DNA of 19,483 bases, taken from Chlorobiota bacterium (lineage in GTDB: Bacteria > Bacteroidota > Bacteroidia > Bacteroidales > JAADGE01). The notes below the pieces were generated by a model. That model did not search any database and was not told the origin of the DNA. It worked only from the letters and a program-made list of their open reading frames with translations. Positions 1 through 8,323 of the stretch are shown piece after piece. The translations under genes were made by a program, and so were the position numbers. The stretch covers positions 1 through 19,483 of the forward strand of contig JAUVIG010000018.1 of assembly GCA_030592825.1 (NCBI GenBank). The letters are read 5' to 3'. Numbering within the stretch: position 1 is the first letter of the stretch; each line of letters opens with the position of its first letter.

Positions 1-257
1 AATCCGACGGAATTATTCATTTAAAGACTGATTCTGTTTTAATGTATGAGTTTACAAACAAAATAATTAAGACAAATAAGTTGAACCTTATATATTCAAC
101 CGATAATTTATATAATACCGATCAAGACAATGAGTTAACACAAATAAAAACCTACTACGAACAATCATTTTTTAAAGAAGGAATAAATATAACTTATCTT
201 AAATTTAGTTTGAATAAAAAGCCGTTTTATGAAAATCCCGGTAATGTTCTTAAATAA
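1..257 (+). CDS. trmB: tRNA (guanine-N7)-methyltransferase TrmB, C-terminal part
   Basis: The frame is open from the left edge (first full codon at position 3) to the TAA at 255-257, so this is the 3' end of a gene that begins outside the window. The visible ~84 residues contain IHLKTDS, then LIYSTDNLYN, then IKTYYEQSFFKEGINITYLKF. This order matches the end of bacterial TrmB, the SAM-dependent enzyme that makes m7G46 in the tRNA variable loop; the T-x-Y-E-x-x-F motif is the conserved C-terminal substrate-binding segment of the family. The internal ATG at 42 is only a methionine within the protein. The next gene starts 56 bases downstream on the same strand. The SAM-binding half is not visible, so the call rests on the C-terminal motifs. 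Confidence 0.85.
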   Translation, partial: SDGIIHLKTDSVLMYEFTNKIIKTNKLNLIYSTDNLYNTDQDNELTQIKTYYEQSFFKEGINITYLKFSLNKKPFYENPGNVLK

Positions 258-259
258 AT

Positions 260-293
260 TTGCAATTTAACTATGTTTATTTTAGAATTGCAA
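260..293. repeat. 8-bp inverted repeat between trmB and the EEP gene
   Basis: TTGCAATT (260-267) and AATTGCAA (286-293) are perfect inverted copies separated by 18 bases. They could form a weak hairpin or a two-half-site operator. No T-run follows, so it is not an obvious intrinsic terminator. In DNA this AT-rich an 8-bp match could be chance. Confidence 0.35.
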
Positions 294-313
294 CTTAAAA
301 TTAATCAATTGCT

Positions 314-1384
314 TTGAGAAAATTCTTCTTTAAAATAGCTGTAATATTAAATTATATTTTTGCCGTATTGTTGCTTTTTTCTTATCTTTCGGTATATATA
401 AGACCCGACAGTATTCCGTTTATTGCTTTACTTGGTCTATTGTTTCCTTTTTTACTTTTAATCAACTTTGTTTTTATGATAATAAGGATTTGGCAGAAGA
501 AAAAGCTGTTTTTATTATCTCTTATTGTAATTCTGCTTGGCTTTTACAGAATAACAGATTTTTATGCATTTAATAATAAAGAAGTTGTTACAACTCCGGT
601 TAATCCTTTAAAAGCAATGTCTTATAATGTACGATTATTTGATCTTTATAAATGGAGCGGTGAAGATAAGGGCGGTGAAAAGATTTTCGAGATCATTAAA
701 GATGAGAATGCTGATGTTATTTGTCTTCAAGAATTTTTTTCAAATACAAAACACAATTATCAAGATAAAATAATAGAATTTCAAAAAACAAAAGACTACT
801 TAATATCAAGTAAAGATAAATCAGGTTATTCAGGGAATGCAATTTTCAGCCGATATCCGATTGTTTCAAGCGGTTATGTTAATATTGGTTCAATAAAGCA
901 AAAATGTATTTACGCAGATATTCTGAAAGGAAAAGATACCATAAGGGTTTACAGTATTCATTTGGCATCTATCCGGTTAAGCGGTGATGATTATGAATTT
1001 TTAAAAAGACTGAAAAATAATGATCAACATGATAATATTGAAGGAGTAAAAGGAATAGGCTCAAAAATGATTCAAGCATATAAGATCAGGGCACGTGAAG
1101 TAGATGCTGTTGCTCCGCACATTAAAAATTCTCCCTATAAAACAATAGTTTGCGGTGATTTTAACGATACTCCGATTTCTTATTCTTACAAAAAAATTAA
1201 AGGAGAATTAAAAGATGTATTTATTGAATCAGGTTTCGGGATCGGTAATACATATACCAAAAGTTTACCATTATTCAGAATTGATTATATCTTGCACAGC
1301 AAAGAAATGAAAACGATATCATACAAAAGGATAAAACAAGATTATTCCGATCATTATGCAATAGCTGCTGTTATTGATTTTTAA
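314..1384 (+). CDS. membrane-anchored endonuclease/exonuclease/phosphatase family protein
   Basis: A 356-aa protein. Residues 1-80 carry about three hydrophobic segments (roughly 8-28, 34-58 and 65-78). The rest is an EEP (DNase I-like) metal-dependent phosphodiesterase domain. Catalytic motifs appear in the family order: SYNVRLFD (N105), CLQEF (E140), NAIFSRYPI (173-183), SIHLAS (H216), GDFND (D282 and N284), RIDYIL (D324) and SDHYA (D345-H347). The site therefore looks intact. The family includes nucleases, inositol-phosphate phosphatases and sphingomyelinases, and the sequence does not reveal the substrate. The membrane anchor suggests the catalytic domain is held at the inner membrane; the side is not certain. 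The start is a TTG, because a stop codon lies just upstream at 302 and no ATG precedes the hydrophobic region. It probably follows trmB in one transcript. Confidence 0.85.
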   Translation: MRKFFFKIAVILNYIFAVLLLFSYLSVYIRPDSIPFIALLGLLFPFLLLINFVFMIIRIWQKKKLFLLSLIVILLGFYRITDFYAFNNKEVVTTPVNPLKAMSYNVRLFDLYKWSGEDKGGEKIFEIIKDENADVICLQEFFSNTKHNYQDKIIEFQKTKDYLISSKDKSGYSGNAIFSRYPIVSSGYVNIGSIKQKCIYADILKGKDTIRVYSIHLASIRLSGDDYEFLKRLKNNDQHDNIEGVKGIGSKMIQAYKIRAREVDAVAPHIKNSPYKTIVCGDFNDTPISYSYKKIKGELKDVFIESGFGIGNTYTKSLPLFRIDYILHSKEMKTISYKRIKQDYSDHYAIAAVIDF

Positions 1385-1387
1385 GAC

Positions 1388-1423
1388 TTCAAAACGTCCG
1401 CAGGACTTTTGAACGTATTTTTT
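1388..1423 (+). terminator. intrinsic terminator after the EEP gene
   Basis: TTCAAAA-C-GTCC (1388-1399) pairs with GGAC-TTTTGAA (1403-1413) around a GCA loop: an 11-bp stem with one bulged C. It is followed by CGTATTTTTT (1414-1423). It begins just after the EEP stop codon and ends ~35 bases before the antiporter start, so it likely separates the two. Confidence 0.65.
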
Positions 1424-1458
1424 ACCGGAAACAAAAATACTGTAATACTATAACAATT

Positions 1459-2418
1459 ATGCTTGATTTTATTTTTTTAACAGGCGGAATTTTACTGATA
1501 ATTATTAGTGCAAATTGGTTGGTTACAGGAGCTTCTGCCATAGCAAAGAAATTTGGCATAAACGATCTTGTAATTGGTTTAACTATAGTAGCTTTCGGTA
1601 CATCAGCACCGGAATTAACAGTAAATATTTTTTCGGCAATATCAGGTTCAACAGATATTGCAATAGGTAATGTATTGGGGAGTAATATCAGTAACATATT
1701 TTTAATAGTAGGAGTAGCTGCCACAATTTATCCGATTACCATACATAATAACACAAAATGGAAAGAAATTCCTTTCAGTTTGCTGTCAGTAATTATTCTG
1801 GCATTTGTAGCAAATGATGTTTTTATTGATAAAGCTGATGAGAATTTTATATCAAGAATTGACGGACTTGTATTGTTAAGTTTTTTAATAATATTCTTAA
1901 TCTATACCTTTGGTATGGCAAGAAAAAGGAACGTTGAAGAAACAAATGCAGAACATATTAAAACAAAACCTATATGGAAAGCAATAATGCTTATTACTTT
2001 GGGTTTAATCGGTTTGTTTTTCGGCGGTAAATATTTAATTGAAGGAGCCGTTAATATTGCAGATTTATTAGGCATGTCAAAAAAAGTGATCGGATTGACA
2101 ATAATTGCAATTGGAACCTCACTCCCCGAATTGGCAACTTCAATTGTTGCAGCGATCAAGAAAAAACCTGATATTATTATCGGAAATGTGATAGGTTCAA
2201 ATATATTCAATGTGTTTTTTATTCTTGGTACAACTGCAACCATTAAACCCTTACCGTTTGATTTTTCAATAAATTTTGATGTTGGTGTTTCAATGCTTGC
2301 ATCTGTATTATTGTTTGTAACTACCATGACTTTAGGTCGCAAAATAATAACAAGATCTGAAGGAATAATTTTTCTGGTGCTTTATGTTTCCTTTATTACT
2401 TATTCTATTGTTAAATAA
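1459..2418 (+). CDS. CaCA-family calcium/sodium antiporter (YrbG-like)
   Basis: A 319-aa, almost entirely hydrophobic protein, the usual length for bacterial CaCA cation exchangers. It carries the two diagnostic alpha-repeats in inverted halves. The first is GTSAPELTVN followed by IGNVLGSNISN (residues ~49-80). The second is GTSLPELATS followed by IGNVIGSNIFN (~220-254). The acidic residue in each G-T-S-x-P-E-L is the ion-coordinating glutamate of the family. A short hydrophilic loop around residues 150-170 separates the two five-helix halves. It should exchange Ca2+ or another cation for Na+ or H+ across the inner membrane. The ATG at 1459 sits directly before the first hydrophobic helix. 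A hairpin terminator precedes it, so it probably has its own promoter, although I see no clear TAnnTTTG box. The exact ion specificity cannot be read from sequence. Confidence 0.92.
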   Translation: MLDFIFLTGGILLIIISANWLVTGASAIAKKFGINDLVIGLTIVAFGTSAPELTVNIFSAISGSTDIAIGNVLGSNISNIFLIVGVAATIYPITIHNNTKWKEIPFSLLSVIILAFVANDVFIDKADENFISRIDGLVLLSFLIIFLIYTFGMARKRNVEETNAEHIKTKPIWKAIMLITLGLIGLFFGGKYLIEGAVNIADLLGMSKKVIGLTIIAIGTSLPELATSIVAAIKKKPDIIIGNVIGSNIFNVFFILGTTATIKPLPFDFSINFDVGVSMLASVLLFVTTMTLGRKIITRSEGIIFLVLYVSFITYSIVK

Positions 2419-2471
2419 GATTATTCTGTTATTATAATAAGAATTTATTTATTTATTACAGCATTTATTTT

Positions 2472-2479
2472 TACTTTTG
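2472..2479 (+). promoter_or_regulatory. candidate Bacteroidota -7 box upstream of guaB
   Basis: TACTTTTG matches TAnnTTTG, the -7 element of the Bacteroidota primary sigma factor. It lies 40 bases before the guaB ATG. The matching -33 region is T-rich but has no clean TTTG, so the call rests on the -7 box and position. Confidence 0.5.
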
Positions 2480-2518
2480 CGGATTATTTATCTCTATTAA
2501 ATTTTTTTCTGATAAGAT

Positions 2519-3991
2519 ATGTCATTTGCATCAAATAAAATTGTTTCGGAAGCATATACTTTTGATGATGTTTTGCTTTTACCGGCTTATTCAGAAATAC
2601 TACCGCGAGAAGCAAACATAATTACAAAATTCAGTAAAAATATAAAGCTGAATATTCCCGTTGTATCAGCAGCAATGGATACTGTTACAGAAGCAGAATT
2701 GGCTATTGCAATTGCACGAGAAGGCGGTATTGGAGTAATCCATAAAAACATGAGCATCCAAAGGCAAGCTCAACATGTGAAGCAAGTTAAACGTGCTGAA
2801 AACGGTATGATAATCGATCCGATTACTATATCAAAAAATGAAACTGTTGAAGATGCTTTATCATTAATGAAAAAATATAAAATAGGAGGAATACCTGTTG
2901 TTAATAATGATGATAAACTCATTGGTATTGTTACAAACAGAGATTTAAGGTTTGAGAAAAGGCTGAAGAAAAAGATTGATGATGTGATGACAAAAGAGAA
3001 TCTCGTAACAACATCACAATCTATAGATCTTGAAAATGCTGCCGATATTCTGCAAGAACATAAAATTGAAAAACTGCCGGTAGTCGATGATGAATACAAA
3101 TTAGTAGGCTTAATAACATATAAAGATATAACAAAGGCTAAAGATCGTCCGAATTCATGTAAAGATAACAAAGGAAGATTAAGAGTTGCTGCAGGTGTTG
3201 GTGTAACAAAAGACGTATTTGAAAGGATTCAAGCTTTGTATGACGCAGGTGTTGATGCAGTTGTAATTGATACTGCCCACGGACATTCAAAAGGCGTTAT
3301 TGATACATTAAGAAAAGCGAAAGAAAAATTTCCGGATATTGATTTTGTTGTAGGGAATATTGCTACTGCAAAAGCAGCAATTGATCTGATTAATGCAGGT
3401 GCTGACGGAGTAAAAGTTGGAATAGGACCGGGGTCAATTTGCACAACACGAATAATTGCAGGTGTAGGCGTTCCTCAGCTAACAGCAATTTACGAAGTTG
3501 CAAAAGCCTTAAAAGGCTCCGGAGTTCCTGTTATTGCCGATGGTGGTATCAGATATTCCGGAGATATTGTTAAGGCTATAGCTGCCGGAGCTTATTCTGT
3601 AATGGTAGGTTCTTTAATTGCAGGTGTAGACGAATCGCCCGGTGATACAATAATTTATCAAGGTCGTAAGTTTAAGTCTTATCGCGGAATGGGTTCAGTT
3701 GAAGCCATGCAAGCCGGATCTAAAGACAGATACTTTCAGGATGTTGAAGATGATGTTAAGAAACTCGTACCTGAAGGTATTTCCGGAAGAGTTCCTTTTA
3801 AAGGAACTTTGAATGAAGTTATGTATCAATTAGTAGGCGGATTAAGAGCAGGAATGGGTTATTGCGGAGCAAAAGATATTAAAGGTTTACAACTGGCAAA
3901 ATTTGTTAAAATTACAAATTCCGGTGTTTCTGAAAATCATCCTCATGATGTTACAATTACAAGAGAAGCACCTAATTACAGCAGAAGATAA
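2519..3991 (+). CDS. guaB: inosine-5'-monophosphate dehydrogenase
   Basis: A 490-aa protein of the standard bacterial IMPDH length. It catalyses IMP + NAD+ -> XMP + NADH, the committed step of GMP synthesis. The N-terminal catalytic segment (FDDVLLLPAYSEILPR, then VVSAAMDTVTE) is followed by a CBS-domain pair at about residues 95-210 (GIPVVNNDDKLIGIVTNRDLR; LPVVDDEYKLVGLITYKDI), the nucleotide-sensing Bateman module. The barrel resumes with VGVTKDVFERI and DTAHGHS. The catalytic loop GPGSICTTR carries the nucleophile C308. Then come ADGGIRYSGD, YRGMGSVEAM and the mobile-flap segment GRVPFKG. All expected motifs are intact. A candidate -7 box lies 40 bases upstream. The next gene starts 95 bases downstream with no obvious terminator between, so read-through into the PPIase block is possible. 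Confidence 0.97.
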   Translation: MSFASNKIVSEAYTFDDVLLLPAYSEILPREANIITKFSKNIKLNIPVVSAAMDTVTEAELAIAIAREGGIGVIHKNMSIQRQAQHVKQVKRAENGMIIDPITISKNETVEDALSLMKKYKIGGIPVVNNDDKLIGIVTNRDLRFEKRLKKKIDDVMTKENLVTTSQSIDLENAADILQEHKIEKLPVVDDEYKLVGLITYKDITKAKDRPNSCKDNKGRLRVAAGVGVTKDVFERIQALYDAGVDAVVIDTAHGHSKGVIDTLRKAKEKFPDIDFVVGNIATAKAAIDLINAGADGVKVGIGPGSICTTRIIAGVGVPQLTAIYEVAKALKGSGVPVIADGGIRYSGDIVKAIAAGAYSVMVGSLIAGVDESPGDTIIYQGRKFKSYRGMGSVEAMQAGSKDRYFQDVEDDVKKLVPEGISGRVPFKGTLNEVMYQLVGGLRAGMGYCGAKDIKGLQLAKFVKITNSGVSENHPHDVTITREAPNYSRR

Positions 3992-4086
3992 TTGCAGGAA
4001 ATGTATTTGATATTCTTATGATGTAAAATAATATAAATTAGAATAACAATAAAATCATATTAATAAATATTAAAAAAAAATTAAAA

Positions 4087-6057
4087 ATGAGAAAGATAAC
4101 AATATTAGCGGTATTAGTTTTATTTGTATTTTCAGTTTTTGGTCAAAAGATTGAAACATTGATGACAGTTGGAAATAAGAATGTACCGGCCGATGAGTTT
4201 GTTCATATTTATAAAAAAAATAATACTGATAACTTGAATGAACAATCAATTGATGAGTACCTTGAGCTGTTTAAAAAGTTTAAATTGAAAGTAGTTGAAA
4301 CGGAAAGTTTAAAAATGGATACTTCTAAAGCATTTATTGATGAACTCGCCGGATACAGAGAACAACTGGCAAAACCTTATTTAATTGAAAATATTAAATA
4401 TGATCAATTAATTAATGAAGCATATGAAAGAAATAAAATTGAAATAAAATTGGATATAATATTTGTTAAATTTAAAAAAAATGCTTCGCCTGAAGATACT
4501 ATACTGGAATACGAGAAAGCAGTTAAATTGAGAAACAGAATTTTGGAAGGTGAAGATTTCGGAAAAGTTGCAAGCGAGACTTCCGATGACAGGCAAGCAG
4601 CAAATAATAAAGGTCATTTATCATATTTACCGGTTTTAAGAATTCCTTACAGTATTCAATCTTATGCTTTTGGCCCTGAAAAAAATAAATTATCTATGCC
4701 GTTAAGAACAAACTTTGGTTATTATTTAGTAAAGTTAATTGACACTCGTCCGGCACAAGGATTTGTTAAAGTTGCACATATTATGATAAGTTCGGCAGAC
4801 CAATTATCTGATGAAGAAAAAGAAACTAAGAAGAATAAAGTTGACAGCATTTATAACAGATTACAAGCCGGTGATAAATTTGAAGACCTCATAATATTTT
4901 CTGATGATAAAGGAACAGCAAAAAAAGGCGGTGAACTTCCGGAATTTACAACAGGAAAAATGGTCCCCGAATTTGAAGCAGTTGCATTTGCATTAAAAAA
5001 TCCCGGAGATTACGGTGAGCCTGTTAAAACAACTTTCGGTTGGCACATTATTAAATTAATTGAAAAAAAACCGCCTGAAAGCATGGAAGATCAAAAAGAA
5101 AAAATCAGGAAAACAATAGAAAGAGATTCTGAAAGAAAAAAATTAGTTAAAGAATTTGTGATAAATAAATTAAAAAAAGAATATAATTATAAAAAGTTAA
5201 ACGGTCCTGATGCTTTTTATTCTAAAGTTGACAGCACTATATATAAAAGTAAATGGGTTTATCTGTCAGATAAAAATTCAGATAAAACACTCTTTATTAT
5301 AAAAGGCAAAGAATTTACGGAAAATTCCTTTGGAAAATTCCTTGAAATTAAACAAAAAAAGAGAAAAAGGGGAGAAATTTCATCAATAGTGAATAAAATG
5401 TATGATGATTATATATATGAAAGTCTTACAGACGTTGAAAAATCCGGACTCGAAGATAAACATAAAGAGTTTAAATATTTAATGCAAGAGTATCATGACG
5501 GTATGCTTTTATTTGATTTAATGAAAAATGAAATCTGGGATAAAGCATCAGAAGACACTATAGGATTAAGAAAATATTATGATGATAATATTCAAATTTA
5601 CAATGATCAAACAGAATTGGATATATCTGTGTTCAAATATGCTGATGAGAATCATTACAACGATGCTGTGAAATATTTAAATAAATCACGGAAAAAATAT
5701 ACAGATGATGTTTTGGTAAAAAAAGTTGCTTCCGATGACGCTGAATCTTTTAAAAAGATTGAAGCAGGATTTTATTCTAAAGGACAAAGCATTTTTGCCG
5801 ATAAGGTGTTTAGGATGATGAAAGAGAATAAATTGGAAGATAATCAAAAGATTGTAAATCTTTCATCAGAAAATACAATGATATATATAAACGGTAAAAG
5901 AAAATCAAAAGTAAAACCGTTTGAAGAGATAAAAGGTGTGATAATTGCAGATTATCAAATGTTTCTTGAAGAAAATTGGATGGAAGATCTAAAAAAGAAA
6001 TATAAAATTAATGTAAATGAAAAAGTTTTAAATAAAGTAAAAAAATCAGTTAATTAA
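4087..6057 (+). CDS. exported peptidylprolyl isomerase with two parvulin (PpiC) domains
   Basis: A 656-aa protein with a signal peptide (basic MRK, hydrophobic core to ~residue 18, then Q20). A SurA/PpiD-like N-terminal region (21-115) precedes two parvulin-type rotamase domains. The first, ~119-219, runs IIFVKF ... GHLSYL ... TNFGYYLVKLID. The second, ~226-327, runs VKVAHIMIS ... KKGGELPEF ... TTFGWHIIKLIEKK. Domain 2 keeps the near-consensus F-G-x-H-I-I-K and the A-H-I-M strand; domain 1 is more diverged, with Y in place of the FGYH histidine. The ~320 C-terminal residues are lysine-rich and mostly predicted helical by composition, and I recognise no family there. It is the first of three consecutive SurA-type genes, so an outer-membrane or secreted-protein folding role in the periplasm is likely. 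An upstream promoter is not evident. Confidence 0.85.
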   Translation: MRKITILAVLVLFVFSVFGQKIETLMTVGNKNVPADEFVHIYKKNNTDNLNEQSIDEYLELFKKFKLKVVETESLKMDTSKAFIDELAGYREQLAKPYLIENIKYDQLINEAYERNKIEIKLDIIFVKFKKNASPEDTILEYEKAVKLRNRILEGEDFGKVASETSDDRQAANNKGHLSYLPVLRIPYSIQSYAFGPEKNKLSMPLRTNFGYYLVKLIDTRPAQGFVKVAHIMISSADQLSDEEKETKKNKVDSIYNRLQAGDKFEDLIIFSDDKGTAKKGGELPEFTTGKMVPEFEAVAFALKNPGDYGEPVKTTFGWHIIKLIEKKPPESMEDQKEKIRKTIERDSERKKLVKEFVINKLKKEYNYKKLNGPDAFYSKVDSTIYKSKWVYLSDKNSDKTLFIIKGKEFTENSFGKFLEIKQKKRKRGEISSIVNKMYDDYIYESLTDVEKSGLEDKHKEFKYLMQEYHDGMLLFDLMKNEIWDKASEDTIGLRKYYDDNIQIYNDQTELDISVFKYADENHYNDAVKYLNKSRKKYTDDVLVKKVASDDAESFKKIEAGFYSKGQSIFADKVFRMMKENKLEDNQKIVNLSSENTMIYINGKRKSKVKPFEEIKGVIIADYQMFLEENWMEDLKKKYKINVNEKVLNKVKKSVN

Positions 6058-6094
6058 AGATTTAATCATTTTAGCATTAGTTAATGTAACATAT

Positions 6095-6943
6095 ATGCTC
6101 CAAATTCGTTTTATAATATTATTATTGATTTTATTATTTGTGTTTTCATGTAAAAATGAGGAAAACAAAATAAAACTGGCTCAAGTACATGATAAATTCT
6201 TATACTTGGAAGACATTGCAGATCTTATTCCCGATGAAGTTTCAAGTGAAGACAGTATAATAATAATTAAGAATAAAATTGATCTTTGGATTAGAAAACA
6301 AACAATTTTAAAAAGAGCAAAGTTGAACTTGTCGGATGAACAAAAGGATATTGAAGATATTGTTGAAGATTACAGAGCTTCTTTATTGATTGAAAAATAT
6401 AAACAACAATATTTAAAACAAGAAATTGATACTGTAATTAAAGAATCGGATATTGAAAGTTATTATAACAATTATCCTGAAAGTTTTATACTAAGTGAAG
6501 AAATTGTTAAACCGTTATTCTTTAAGTTTTCAATTAATAACAACAAAATTACAAAATTTAAGCAATATTTTAATACTGAAAACGAAGAAGCGAAAGAAAG
6601 AATGATTGAAATTGCAAAAGAAAGTGCCGAAAAATTTGATGGCTTTCAAAATGTTTGGGTTTATATGTCTGTACTATCTGATTTATTGCCTAATGATATT
6701 AATAATGCCGAAGCATTTCTGAAAGTTAGTAAACGATTGGAAACAAGAGATAAAGATTACTATTATTTTGTATATTTTCAAGAATATCTTTTGACAGGAG
6801 AAACCATACCAATTGAACTTGCAAAAGATCGTATAAAGATTATTTTATTAAATAAAAGAAAAACAAACATATTAAATGATCTTGAAAAAAAGATTTACCA
6901 AAGTGATGTAAAGAACGGAAATATTAAAATATTTGTTGAATAA
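6095..6943 (+). CDS. SurA-like periplasmic lipoprotein without a parvulin domain
   Basis: A 282-aa protein beginning with a lipoprotein signal: hydrophobic residues 4-17, then FVFSC with the acceptor cysteine at C19 and KNEEN after it. The rest is helical and charged. It follows the pattern of SurA/PpiD N-terminal chaperone domains: LAQVHDKFLYLEDIADLIP, a Lys/Arg-rich helix, then EIDTVIKESDIESYYNNYPESF, which resembles the segment just before a parvulin domain. No parvulin core follows, so I expect a chaperone-type or accessory subunit rather than an isomerase. It starts 37 bases after the preceding PPIase and ends 9 bases before the next SurA-like gene, implying one operon. Family assignment is from context and layout, not from catalytic motifs. 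Confidence 0.6.
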   Translation: MLQIRFIILLLILLFVFSCKNEENKIKLAQVHDKFLYLEDIADLIPDEVSSEDSIIIIKNKIDLWIRKQTILKRAKLNLSDEQKDIEDIVEDYRASLLIEKYKQQYLKQEIDTVIKESDIESYYNNYPESFILSEEIVKPLFFKFSINNNKITKFKQYFNTENEEAKERMIEIAKESAEKFDGFQNVWVYMSVLSDLLPNDINNAEAFLKVSKRLETRDKDYYYFVYFQEYLLTGETIPIELAKDRIKIILLNKRKTNILNDLEKKIYQSDVKNGNIKIFVE

Positions 6944-6952
6944 AAGAAAATA

Positions 6953-8302
6953 ATGATAAAGAAAGTAAAATTAGTATTAGCTGTTTTGTTGATAAATGCC
7001 TTTGCATTTTCACAAAGCAATTCAATTGATGAGATTGTTGCAATAGTAGGGCAAAAGATTATTTTAAAATCAGATGTAGAGACTCTAATGCTGCAATATA
7101 AATCAAGAGGGGAAACCTTTTCCGGAAATTTGAGATGTCATGTTTTTGAAGAATTATTATATCAAGCCTTGTTAGTTAATCAAGCAAAAGTTGACAGTAT
7201 TGAGGTTTCTGATATTCAAGTAGAGGGAGAATTAGACAGAAGGATGATGATATTTGAAGAGCAAATGGGGGGAAGAGCTGAAATGGAAGACTATTTTAAT
7301 AAGCCTTACAGCGAAATTAAAAATTATTTCAGAGATATTGTTCAAGATCAACTGTTGTCTCAACAAATGCAATCTCAAATTACACAAGATATTAGAGTTA
7401 CTCCTGAGGAAGTAAAAAAGTTTTATAAAGGAATTCCTAAAGACAGTTTGCCCTTAGTTGAATCTGAAATTGAAATAGCACAAGTTGTAATTCATCCGAA
7501 AATTAAAGATAAGCAAATTGAAAAATTAAAAGAAACACTACAAGAATATATTGACAGAGTTAATAAGGGCGAAGATTTTTCTTTTCTGGCAAGTTTATAT
7601 TCTGATGATGTTGCTTCCGCCGAAAATGATGGTGATCTCGGTTGGGTAAGAAGAGGAGACCTGGTATCTGAATTTGCTGCTGCAGCTTTTGAATTAGAGA
7701 AAGAAGGTGAATTATCAGGAATTATTAAAACAGAATTTGGGTATCATGTCATACAATTTATTGAACGTAAAGGAGAACGAATACGCATAAGACACATTTT
7801 AAAGATACCAAAACCTTTGACTTCAGAAAAACGAAAAGCAAAATCAACTCTTGACAGTATTGCCGATAATATCAGAAACGGAAATATAAGTTTTGAAGAA
7901 GCAGCTTTAAGATATTCAACAGATGAAGATTCAAATAAAAGCGGTGGTATTGTAATAAATCCATACACAGGAACATCTTCTTTTGAGAGTAGTCAATTGG
8001 ATCCTGCTACAAATTATATTTTAAAGCAAATGAAGACAGGAGAAGTTTCAAATCCTTTTGAAAGTTACAGTATGAAAGGAAAATCTGAAATCAAAATCAT
8101 TAAGTTAGTAAATAAGACAGAACCGCATATTGCAAGTTTTGAAACTGATTATCAATTGATAAGTGATATGGCACAAGAGAAAAAGAAAGAAGAAATTGTA
8201 AGCAAATGGATACAAAAGAGCCAAAAATCAACTTACTTTATGATTGATGATGAATATCACGATTGCAAATTTAAATATAAAGGTTGGTTGTCTGTTCAGT
8301 AA
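6953..8302 (+). CDS. SurA-like periplasmic chaperone / peptidylprolyl isomerase
   Basis: A 449-aa protein with the same architecture and size as SurA. A signal peptide (cleavage likely after FAFS, before Q21) leads into the SurA N-terminal domain, IDEIVAIVGQKIILKSDVE, with helices to ~160. Parvulin domain 1 spans ~172-272 (EIEIAQVVIHP ... GDLGWVRRGDLV ... TEFGYHVIQFIER). Parvulin domain 2 spans ~278-388 (RIRHILKIPKP ... STDEDSNKSGG ... EIKIIKLVNKT). Domain 1 holds the conserved D-G-D-L-G-W and F-G-Y-H; domain 2 lacks the F-G-x-H motif and may be non-catalytic. The family escorts unfolded outer-membrane proteins across the periplasm. It starts 9 bases after the lipoprotein gene and is followed 21 bases later by a MoxR ATPase, so all are likely co-transcribed. 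I leave the symbol blank because three related paralogs lie in tandem. Confidence 0.88.
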   Translation: MIKKVKLVLAVLLINAFAFSQSNSIDEIVAIVGQKIILKSDVETLMLQYKSRGETFSGNLRCHVFEELLYQALLVNQAKVDSIEVSDIQVEGELDRRMMIFEEQMGGRAEMEDYFNKPYSEIKNYFRDIVQDQLLSQQMQSQITQDIRVTPEEVKKFYKGIPKDSLPLVESEIEIAQVVIHPKIKDKQIEKLKETLQEYIDRVNKGEDFSFLASLYSDDVASAENDGDLGWVRRGDLVSEFAAAAFELEKEGELSGIIKTEFGYHVIQFIERKGERIRIRHILKIPKPLTSEKRKAKSTLDSIADNIRNGNISFEEAALRYSTDEDSNKSGGIVINPYTGTSSFESSQLDPATNYILKQMKTGEVSNPFESYSMKGKSEIKIIKLVNKTEPHIASFETDYQLISDMAQEKKKEEIVSKWIQKSQKSTYFMIDDEYHDCKFKYKGWLSVQ

Positions 8303-8323
8303 GGTCCCCCAAAAATAATAATT

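Noticed and set aside
2424..2455. Possible terminator hairpin after the antiporter gene
   Set aside because: The ATTCT/AGAAT stem has internal mismatches and no GC-rich core, so I cannot support it.
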